This document shows, in pieces, positions 24,701-36,700 of a DNA stretch of 64,000 nucleotides. Numbering within the stretch: position 1 is the first letter of the stretch; every line of letters begins with the position of its first letter. This DNA comes from Prostheceraeus crozeri (taxonomy: Eukaryota > Platyhelminthes > Polycladida > Euryleptidae), in NCBI GenBank assembly GCA_907163375.1, contig CAJQUW010007891.1, positions 124,001 through 188,000 on the forward strand, in the 5' to 3' direction. The notes below the pieces were generated by a model that was given only the letters and a program-made list of their open reading frames with translations, searched no databases and was not told the origin of the DNA. The translations under genes and the position numbers were made by a program.

Positions 24701-27700
24701 GTAAGAAGAAGAAGAAGCAGAAGAAGAAGAAGAAGAAGAAAAAAGGAGAAGAAGAGGAAGAACAAGATGGAGAAGAAGAAGAAGAAGAGGGAGAGGAAGA
24801 AGAGGAAGGAGAAGGAGAGGAAGAAGAAGAAGAAGGAGAGGATAGAAAAAGAGATAGAAGAAGAAGGAGAAGAAGAAGAGGAAGGAGAAGGAGAGGAAGA
24901 AGAAGAAGGAGAAGGAGAAATAGAAGAAAAAGGAAAGAAAAAGAGATAGAAGAAGAGGAAGAAGAAGGAGAAGATGAGGAAGGAGAAGAAAAAGAAGAAG
25001 AAGAAGATGGAGAAGAAGAAATAGAAGGAAAAAAAGAGAAGAAGGAGAAGAAAAAGAAGATGGAGAAGAAGGAATAGACGGAGAAGAAGAAAGAGAGGAA
25101 GAAGAAGATGGAGAAGAAGAGGAAGAGGAAGGAGAAGGCGAAGAAGAGGAAGAACAAGATGGAGAAGAAGAAGATGGAAAAGGAGAAGGAGAGAAATAAG
25201 AAGAAAAAGAAGGAGAAGAAAGATAGAAAGAAGAAGAGGAAGGAGAAGAAAAAGAAAAGAAGAAGAAAAAGGAGAGGAAGAGGAAGAACAAGATGAAGAA
25301 GAAGAAGAAGAAGAGGGAGAGGAAGAAGAAGAAAAAGAAGGAGAAGAAAGATAGAAAGAAGAAGAGGAAGGAGAAGAAAAAGAAGGAGAAGAAAGAGAGA
25401 AAAAAGAAGAGGAAGGAGAAGAAAAAGAAAAGAAGAAAAAAAGGAGAGGAAGAGGAATAACAAGATGGAGAAGAAGAAGAGGAAGGAGAAGGAGAGGAAG
25501 AAGAAGGAGAAGAATGAGAAATAGAATAAAAGGAAAGAAGAAGAGATAGAAGAAGAAGGAGAAGGAGAACAAGAGGAAGAAGAAGAAGAAGAAGAAATAG
25601 AAGGAAAAAAGAAGAGGAAGAGGAAGGAGAAGAGGAAGAAGAAGATGGAGAAGAAGAGGAAGGAGAAGAAAAAGTGAAAGAAGAAGATGGAGAAGAAGAG
25701 GAAGGAGAAGAAAAAGTGAAAGAAGAGGAAGAAGAAGAAGATGATGACATGCATTTGTTGGTGGGCCTACTTAGATTTGTAGAATATATCTTCATCGACA
25801 TGTTGGAATTGCTACTTTTTTTAAAGGTTAAGTCTTCCGCATTGATGGTCAAAAGCAGGAGGCTATTCGCTATAATCAGTGAAGAATATTTGTTTGCTCC
25901 TTAACCCTCAGAGACCTGAGGGGGGTTCCATTGGACCCCAGAGTCATATTTTTCTGTTTTACTTTTTTGTGCTGAGGATATATCGACTGTTCATGCCAAT
26001 GTAGAATCATCATTTTTGATAGTGAATCTGCATGTGATATTTCATTTCAATTGAATCAGTAGAATAATGGTAGATTGACCAAAGGGTCCAGTGAACCACC
26101 CCTCAGGTCTCAGAGGTTGTAGAAAGTCCCAAAGCAAAATGTTTACGATCAGATGAAAAATGATTCTGTACATGTCCACGTTGGTGCATAATGAGTGAAA
26201 TTCATTTTTCAATGTTTACATCACGCTCGTGCATCTGCGTTGTGTTAGAAGATCGCAAAATGTGAATATTTTGCTTTCGCACATGATCTCGCGTGACTGG
26301 TTGGCCTACATAAACAAATCAGCATAAATCAATGTTCAAAATGAAAGCTATCATCACATTCATAGTTAAACACTAAAAACAGACTGTTGGCAAAGTTCAC
26401 ATCAGTATTTGATGAGCTTGAGATCTCTACAGCTGTTTTGAGGGTCTTACAAGGCAGCAATTTTGGCTCAGTTTTGGCCTATTTCCGATTGGCATGGATA
26501 AATTTGAAACAATGGCCAAATATAAGGTTTATGCTGCATGGAACAAAAATCAATTGGATTAATATCAACTATCTGAGGTTTCATGGTTACAGCAAGCATC
26601 GTAAAACCGACTCTTAGTACAACTGTAATGTGCTAAATATCGTTGAATTACAAAAACACCACATTGTTTACTGAGAAGGCTGAAAAACACTCAAAATATT
26701 ACTTATATTGACTTGATACATACAAACATCATTGTTTTACTTAAAATTAATTTTCCTAATGATTTCATATCGATTTAAGCAGGTAAACAAGGATTTTGTA
26801 AAAGGGGTCAGGTCTCTGAGGAACACATTTAACCCTCAGAGACCTGACGGGGAGAACCAGGTGGACCCCTTTAACATATTCTTAGTTTACCTGCTTAAAT
26901 CGATATCAAAACATTAGGAAAGTTGATTTTAAGTAAAACAATGATGTTTGCGTGTAGCAGGTCGGTATAACGAATCCCTTGAGTGACTTTCAGCCTTCTC
27001 AGTAAACACGTGCGAAAATATGGTGTTTTTGTAAGTCAGCCAAATTTAGTACAGCATCATTAGCACTAGGAGGCGGCTTTACGATATTTTGTGTCACCAT
27101 AAAGCCTCAGATAGTTGATTTTGATGAAATTGATTTAATTCATGCAGCTAATCCTTTCCATTTGTACATTCCTTCAAATTTATCCAAAGCTATCAGAAAT
27201 AGACCTAAAATGAATCAAAATTGCTGTACTTCTAGAACCAAAAACAGCTGTGAAGATCTCAAACTTATCATTACTGCTGTGAAAAGTTTGTCATCAATCA
27301 GTTTTTGGTGCTCAACTATGAATATAATGATAGCTTTCATTTCGGACATCGATTTATGTCGAGTTGTTCATATAGTCCAACCAGTCACGCAAGATCATGT
27401 GCGAAAGCAAAATATTCACATTTTGCGATCTTCAAACACATTGCACATCTACGAGCATGATGCAAACAATGAATAAATGACTTTCACTCTCTATACACCA
27501 TCGTGGCCATGTTCAAAATCATTTTTCATCTAATTACAAAAATTTTGTGATGGAATTTCTACACCCTCTGAGACCTGAGGTGTATAGTGGACCAGGGATC
27601 ATAATAGACAAGGGTCCAGTGGACCCCCTTGGCCTATCTGGCATACTTCTGCTGATTCAATTGAAATGATATAACACATGCAGATTCACTGTCAAATAAT

Positions 27701-30700
27701 GATGATTTTGTATGGGCTTGAGTGGTTGATATATCGTCAGCGTAAAAAATGAATTAGAAGAATGTGGCTCCGGGGTCCACTGGAAATAATGTACTGGTTA
27801 ATAATGTATTAGTGACCAAAGACAGTATAGATGTTTGCAGATAAGTAAAATGGCCAACGCCTCCTATCATCAATGACGCCTCCATGGACCGACTTCTGTA
27901 CAACAAAGTTGATGACCCGCATTAAATGAGGAAGCAATGAAACAATTCAAATTGATTATTACATAGTTAAAAGCTTGGGAGCTCTCATTTACGGTTGATG
28001 GCAGACGCAAGAGATTTGATCAATCGAGCTTCGTTCAGTTTCAGTCTATTGCATTGTGACTTTTGTACACAATATTGATGTTGAAGTGAGAGATGAAAAT
28101 GTCACTGAACTGTTGGGCTAAAATGTCATGTTCGCAAAAGGCATTTTTTCCGAGTTATCAATTCTATTCTATGCTCATTGTTAGTTTGAACTACATGAAA
28201 ATCATCACATAATTTGTAGTTTAGCTTACAAGCTAGAGAGAGGAAAGATGACAATCATCGTGCTTTTTTCCTTGGGGGTATCTTTCATTGATAGCAGTTT
28301 CTAAAGTAGGACCAGGCTTGCTGATGATGTCATGGGGAGGGTCACATTGCTTAGCGAGTTTGTCTAGCTCTTTTATGCACATTGTTTCCTGTAGACCGCT
28401 GTCGCACAGAATAAGGCGTCTACCATCTTTCATCTTCCACGGACCGCAGTCACATCGGGGAAGTAAATCCAATTAATATGCAAATAGTTGGAGAAAGTGA
28501 TTGAGAACTTCAATTTGTCGGGTGTCCCTAGTTTCTTTGGAATATCGCTGCTACTGCAGGGCAAGAAACAGCAGTAGTCACCAGTCCCCGCACAGATAAG
28601 TCAAAAACTTAATTGAAACTATGTAACCTACTTTGTTGTGGAAAAGGCTCTTCGTACCATACTCTTCCATACCTATGACTGGAATCTGACTGCTCATCGA
28701 TTCGTAGACCTCCTCACTGAGACACGTGTCCTTCTATTTTTTGGAAGTCAGGTCTTTGATTCAGCCATGGCATGAGTCACGTCCTGAAATCAATGGACAT
28801 GAGTTAAATATCTCACTTAAGGAAGAAAATTGCGCTAAAACAGGTTTGACTTATCGTCTGTGCGCAAGCGATATGAAATCTGCGCTAAAAGTGAGATTTC
28901 AAAAATTGCAAAATGTTTCATTCGCTGATTCGCAACGAAAGAGATTGGATGAAATTATTCTCTTCCGCCTTTACATAGCTTCTCTTCGCAAATCACAGCT
29001 TCCTAAGTCTTCCCATCATTTCACGTTGTTCTAATTTTAGAACAGTCTCGCGGCTGACGCCTGATTACAGATGGAAATGAACTACGTCAGCCGCATCATT
29101 TCGTGCCTGATGTCCGATGGACTACGCCTTATGACTTTTCCTGTGTGTCAGCGTGATGGACGATGGAAGATGGCTAGCGGCTGACGGCTTTTCCTGTGTG
29201 ACAGCGGCCTTAAGCAATATTTCTACCCGCATTTTTGGGACAACATTTCCCGGGTATGTTCTGTCCTTTTCTCGCATGCTTTCTCTTCAGAAGTTCTCAT
29301 TTTTTATCATTTCTTACAGACAAAACAGATGAAGTAATTCGACAGATTCTAATCACACGTAGAATTGCTGTGATCTTTCACTGTTCTCGTATGCAATAGC
29401 AGTCTTGAGTCCACTGATAGTGTCATGAAAGTTTTGCAGGAGCATTTTCAGATCATAACTTTCTAAGTGTAAAAAGTTTGCTGGATTCACAAATGATTTT
29501 CTGCATGCAATTTGCATGTAACCTTTCAAGAGCGAGTTGATTGCACCATTTCAATACTGAAGCACTGGAGAAACTTCTGGTCATTACCGTTTCAAGTTAA
29601 TTATAAACCATTGATTTCGCAAAATCAGGTGGAGCATTATCATTTCAAGCGCGAAATGAAAAAATAAAGTTCCGAATGTTATTAAAGTAAACACATGATT
29701 ATTTATATGTTCAGCGCCTTTGAGCAAGCTGATAACACCAATCATCACTTTCTGTGTGCCTTGTAAGGTTAATGCGCAGCACAAAACTAATTTCCAGTTT
29801 TTCTCTGTCTTTAAACATGATCTATCAAACGGACGTGAGGTGAAATTACCTCATTCAAGACTGAATATGTTTCAAAACTCCATCAATATTCTTCAGCCTT
29901 AATAAATTGGTAAGAACTGAAGACGATGCGTTAGGAAATGTAGTGGCAACAATCTATCATTGCAATTACATTATTTACTATATCAACATTTGAATAGACT
30001 CATTTTCGATATATTAATCTTCTTTTCTTTTCTTTTCTCTTCTCTTCCCTTCTCTATCTCTTTCTCAAACTTCAAAATTCAAAGGATTTTTATTTTAGAA
30101 AAGAAATGACCCAAAATTTAAAATTAGTTAGAAAAGTTAAATCATGCATGTACATGATTTACAAGCATAAAGAATGAGGTTCATAAAGAATGAGGAATGC
30201 TTTTCGGCTGAATGTGATGGCAGCTAACGGGGGGATGCTTTGTTACAGCAAATACTCTCAATTTTGAAGAACTTTTCAATTTCAACAAGAAGCCTTCTCT
30301 AATATCACCGAAAGTTTCGGCTCAAGACCTTTATCAACGCATAATGAAAGAATTTGCAGATGAGATTAAAAGCATCTAATGCATGCAGTAAATGATTTTG
30401 AAAGATGACAAAATGATTGATGAGGACGACTCTCTATCTATCTATTTCAGACAGTAAATGTTGAATCTTCTCACCTGAAGTCCTTGTGGAACTCTTCGAC
30501 TTGGTACCGCCAACTGTACCAATTCTCCGGGAAACCATGAACAAATAACATAAGCGGATTCTTCGGATCTCCTTTCTCAACATAGTGCATTTTGATGTCC
30601 TAAAATGCAAACATGATGCCTTGTTATTCATTCTTACAATATATAAATGCAGGACTAAAACAGAATTGATGCTTTGGCAACTAGTTATTTCGTTGCAGAA

Positions 30701-33700
30701 GGAACATTTCAGAAGGTTGCATCAAAAATTGCTGTCGGTAGGTAGAAAAGCAATAATGACGAAGTTTGTGTTTCGTGTCATTCTGTTTCCCTATCTTCGC
30801 ATATGATTCTGGTACACTGAGTGACTTTCGCCAATTTTCAGTTTTAAGGCGCATTTACACTAGCAATTTTTCTTGCACAATTTTGGCTATCGTCCAATCA
30901 AACGCCTTTGTATCTGAAGATACAATTTATAGCACAATATGAATTGTATGTAGTGTAAATCACATAATTGGATTGTTTAAGCGCATCACTTTGCTAAAAG
31001 TGCAAACTGATTCAAAACGATGGCACATACAGGAGCTTACTAAGTGAGCAAAAAGAATTTTTTGATGTCCTGCAGAGATAGGAAAAATAGTCGTGCGCTG
31101 CTTGCGGATTGCTGCGAATTCCTTCAAAATGCTCCGATCGCCACGATTCCTTCAGATTCGAAGAATTCAGATCATTGCGCAAAAGTTTTCTCGATAATGT
31201 TGGTTTTTTCGATCATTATTAAAAAAAATAGCAGGCGCACGAAAAAGCGTTCACAAACGTCTTTGTAGAGCTTGACATCGACTGTGTCTCGTTGCTGTGT
31301 GATCCGGGTGATAACAGTCACTGAAACTTCGCACAATTTGGCGTGTTTAATGTTGAAATGGCTGCTCGTTGTTCGATTACCATGGTATTATGTCAGCAGA
31401 TTGTGCCATTTCATTTACATTACATGTTCCAATGTTTCCTTTCTAGTCAAACAGAAGAAGAGACGACCTGTCTAGTGGTGTAGACACTCGATCAACATGT
31501 TCTGGCAACTTGTGACGCAGCATTGATGACGTGAATATCCACAGTTTTTCTAGTAGAATGTAAACGGCGATTCAATAATAATGTTGCCCGCATTGCAGTC
31601 AATATCAGCAATATCATTTATCTGAATCATTCAGACTTTCTTTCAAGAAAGTGTGTATGCCGTGTAAACGAACATGAAATTTATTGCATGGGTAAACGCG
31701 CCATTATTATTTGTCTATTTCCTCGTTGCGTAATGTTTATATTCTGGTGTTTGAAATACAAGTGGTCATAAGTAAGCAGTTACATGGTTTTTACAAATTC
31801 GCAAATCATTAGAAGTAAAGCATATAAGTAATTTCTCGCATAACATCCTACACATGCCTATTATCATTAGGTTACTGTTATTCCCTAACAATTGATTTTT
31901 AATATTCAGTACATTGTTAAAATCGATGTTGCTTATTTTTCTCGACTAAGAGAACAAGTATACTTCCAATTACATGAACTAAAATCAAATTTAATTCCAT
32001 TTTCTACAACATTTTCCACTCGAATAAAACATGCCAAATTGCCAAACGTTTTCCTAAATAAAAATAAAATTACATCATTCACCCAATAAAATGAAAAACT
32101 ACAACTGAACTTAGCTCTGAGATGCTGCAAAACCGAGAAATGCTTCTGGACGCCGGGACAAAAGTACTCAAACCGGTGTTGTCCCGGTCTGATCATACTG
32201 ATGGATGACAAAAGAAATCAAACATTGTGAGTAATTGATGGGAACGTGGAAAAATACGGTATCATTGTGTCTCGCAGTCATGGATCGGAGTCAATACTGA
32301 TTGCTTTGCATGGTGACGTCACGCCATCCACTGCTTCCACCATATCTAGAAGCTGTGTTCATCCGCTATCTCCGTCCAGTATTGTACATCCAAAAACAAT
32401 CAGTATTGACTCTCACACAGCCATGGATTTGACTTTAATTAACTTTTTTCATTTTGCATATAAGACCATTGTGAACTAATTTGTTTTTTCTCGACGTCTG
32501 CGGCCTCCCTCAGAGCAGGTGTCCCACGAGTCCGTTGCGGACGAGCTGCACCTCGAGGAAAGTCGACGATGCCGTAATTGTCATTGGCTCTTCGAATGAT
32601 GGCGTACGCTGTGGACCTCTTTATTCCAAGTTGGCGGGTGAGTGCAACATAATCCTCGCCATGAATATGAGCGTCTACCAAGCGCTGCTTGTCAATGACG
32701 GAAATTCTTTGATATCGCATCATTGATAGCATCCGATGATAACAACATATATTTGGTCTGTATCTGCCACTTATAAAGAGACTAGTTTGATATTTGTTCT
32801 ACCTATGGTGCACAATAGAACGATAGAGAATGAATAGAATTCAACACTTGATCTGACAGATCAAATTTTGATCTACCAACAATTAGATTTGCAATCGATG
32901 CGCTGCATTGAATCTACATTTGGTCTGACATGCTACAAAGCGATTGTCTAGTGTTACATTTGGTTTGACAGGGTGTTATATTTGATCGGGAAAACCTATA
33001 TATGACCGATCCCATTCTTCAACATTAATTTTCTAACTTCGTTCTTTCAAATTTGACATTCACTTTGTAGCTCTCATGTGTATAACTATTGGTGCTTTTA
33101 TCATTGATAGTAACGTTGTATGCTAAATCGACATTCCTAAACTGCTATGATCTCGTGTCGATGTATAGTGACTTCATTGAAGAATGATGGATGCACCATT
33201 TGATACGTTTCATACAATGAACTCTTTTTGAGCTCTTCATCAGTGCTCCCACAGACGAGCTACAAGTATAATTACAAAACTCGTTCTAGGAAATGTCCTA
33301 AATATGTTCATTATGTCAATAAGATTCAACAATAGGAAGTAACTTACGGTTTTCGCCATTACTAAATTAACCGCCATACTGTTAAAACACATGTCAGTTA
33401 GCTACTACAACATCTTATATAAAAGCTAATAGATTGAAAATCAAAACAAAAAAAGTCATATCAAACTTAATTTTATATGAGATATATAAAGAGTGCATTG
33501 TAGCTAGTGGGCTAATAATATATATTTATATAGCATTTGAAATTCAAATACTCTATGATGATCATAATCTGATTTTTTCTTTGTAAAGCTCTGTAATCAT
33601 ATTGAAAATCGACGCGTGTCGCTGTCACACAAAATGCTTTCGAAAGGTTGCTCATTTAGAAAATCAGACCTTCAAAAATCTAAAAAAATTAAAAATTCGA

Positions 33701-36700
33701 AGAAAACAAAATTAAAGCAACTACCCTAGTGGAAAATTGTGTAATAAATTAGATTACTTTAAGTCCAGAGCGCATAAATATGAATTGTAGTGAATGCTAT
33801 AATACATTATTTCATTGATGTCGTCCCAGAGCCGGCCTCTGAATGAAAGACCGCTGTCTATGTATGTTGCCAGAAACTCCCACAGACTTCTACATCTGTG
33901 TAAATCATAGCACGCATTCACTACAACAGCAGGGATGTCTATGAATGATATGATTTAGAATGAATATGAATGATATGATTCTATATCATATTGTTCATAG
34001 ACATACCTGACAACAGTAATCATGCCTAGCTTTTTAAGGCATCAATCATCCTTACAGACTCGGCCGCTATGATGCTTTCAAAACCTAGGCATGATTGATT
34101 TATTGATGCTTGAAACATAGAGATCCACATCTAGTACAGAGTATGACCCGCAATACTTATAACGACCTGTCGGCCTAACTTTTAAGGGGATGGGAAATAA
34201 ATCCAAACTTCTAATCAATTTGGCATGAAACATGGTGAGAAGCCAACCAAAAATTATAAATGATGAAAACCAAGAAACAGAAGAAAAATATGACGCTATG
34301 CACGGAGTCATCTGGGATGAACCATGTGACTGCATAAAGGTATTTTTCGAAGTAGGTCATAGACTTGGACTTCCAGTGTAACTATACTGCAACTATGCTT
34401 AATGAAAAGTTTCATCGTTCCATAAGCGAAACCATTTTCATGAAAAGCCCGAAAATGCACATAAGCTTCAAAAAGTCACAAAAGCGTAAGTCGACCAACT
34501 CTGCTTTAAAAAGACCACTGAAAAAATGCGAGATAGACCGCAGCCCCCACCCGTATAAATGTAGACAGCGCTAGGTTGTTGAATGACTAGACGATTTCAC
34601 AAGTTAAGCGTAAAAACTGTTCTCAATTTCGCCACTGGTATATAGTCACCAGTTTGGAAATCACCTAGCTCAATCAGAAGGTCGACATAATCTCTGATGA
34701 CTTCAAAACAGCGCACTATGCTGAGTGGTTTGTTTCGGTCAGGCAATTACAAACATAAGTGTCGGTAAACTGCTTTAAAACCTCTGACATTGCATTAAAA
34801 ATGTGGATATGTTTCTTATGACGGTCATCATGTCAAAAGTATCTCTTCCAAGGTGAATATCGATGTTTGCTGATGCATTAACGGAAATCATTCACGAGAG
34901 ATAACTATCCTTGGTGACATTCATCTGAGCCGCGTACATAATTAGATTCATCTGAACGCGCTTCGGTTTCCTAGAAAGGAAGAGATATATGTAACCTTAA
35001 TATCGAGATGGCACATCACAGAATTAGACAACTTGCTCCTTCTCGAATGGATAATTCGTGTATCGCTTGCTATTGGAAATGGCAAACAATAAACTGTCAG
35101 CAGAGGACACCAGAGCCAGTGAGAGATGCGTGTGTGCTGTGCTATCACTTCGCACACACCTAAACACACATCGATGCCTGGCAGTTGATGCATTCAGTGT
35201 ATGCACTAAACAGTGAGAAATGCCGAGGAGAGGATGTGAAATCATCAAGTGAACTGATTTTCGTACGACTGCTACTTTTTTTTATAATGATCCGAAGGGC
35301 CAACAATATGGAGAAAACTTGTGCGCAATGATCTGAATTCTTCGAATCTGAAGGAATTTTGGCAATCGAAGCACTTTGCTTGAACCCACATTAATCCGCA
35401 AGCGACGCACGACTTTTTTCCTATCTCTGTAAGGTATTAGGAATTCCTATTTGCCCACTTGCTAGGCTCCTCGATGTACCATCGATTTCGAATTAATCAC
35501 ACTTCCAGCAAACCGAAGCAGATAAACAAAATATTTAATTCTGTGGAGCCCCGTGATGAATTCAATGTATCACTGGGCCGCGGATTTCCTTATCTATTAA
35601 TGGCAGCCCCCGCTGTTTCGTGCTCACAGACCCCACTGGTTAACGCTGACGAACAATCGGTACTGAGTTTCATAGAGAACATTAACATCAAAGCAATTCA
35701 CCACAGCTACCAAAGAAGTCCCACGCTTCTATGTCACCATCTTCCAGCCTTCTTTTCTTCAAAAAGGACAAGTTTCGAGCCCTTCCGACTTTCAATATAT
35801 TCAAAGTTCATTTTTGAAGCGGCAGATATGACGAATGAAGCTGAGACCTAATGATGAAAGTCTATATGCGTGACAGGAATTTGTAGCAGATGAACATGGT
35901 TGCCAATATTCATATGTCCTTGTCATGATGTGAATGTTTTCTAATTGATTTATATATACAATTGCGAACATTTTCTTTATTCAGACGCAACTGATGCAAT
36001 GATTTCTGTTAAACATGTTTGACACCTGATCTAGAACTACTGTCAAACAATTAACTAATATTGGTCATTTCGCAGTATCAACTTTCAACATTTCAAATTA
36101 GGAAATAGGCTACTTATTTGACAGTTATCTTGACAGGTGGTGAGGAGACAAATCTCCCGCTATTTTTGACGCACGAGTTTTCGTGAGACAGCGTGACGCG
36201 GTCTCGTCAGAATGCGAATCTTTCTTTTAAAGGCCTTTTGCTGCATAATCAGAACAAAGGCGCGGCTCAGTTAGACGAGGCTTACTTAGATGCAGCCCTA
36301 TCGATTGTTGAAACGTATTCTGTGTGCATTTGCGGTCATCAAAATTCAAATAGAAGTTTGGCCATTGTCTTCTTGAAGACAATGAATTAAACATATCCAG
36401 GTATTCCCCCAGGTATTGAAATGCCGGCATTATTTTGCTTGAACAGATTATTGTTTACTGATGGTGTCATTTACATATACATACGAAAAAATATTATCAT
36501 CTCCGTCGTTCATAAGTTGATCACGCTTGACGTGATGTCGATAAGTGCAACACTTCTTGGAGCCTGTTTTGGCCAGCATCGAAGCCTTCAAAGAATTCAT
36601 ATTCATTCGACGAACTAGTTGTTTAGGATAATAAAATGTGACATTTATAGTTAGAGCTTGAGTGGGTAAATGGTCGACATTTGAATATTGATTGTCTGTT

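Noticed and set aside
24324-25852. Long minus-strand frames rich in F, S, L and P and plus-strand frames rich in K and E
   Set aside because: They follow from the polypurine/polypyrimidine tract, in which stop codons are nearly absent on the minus strand. There is no domain or normal composition.
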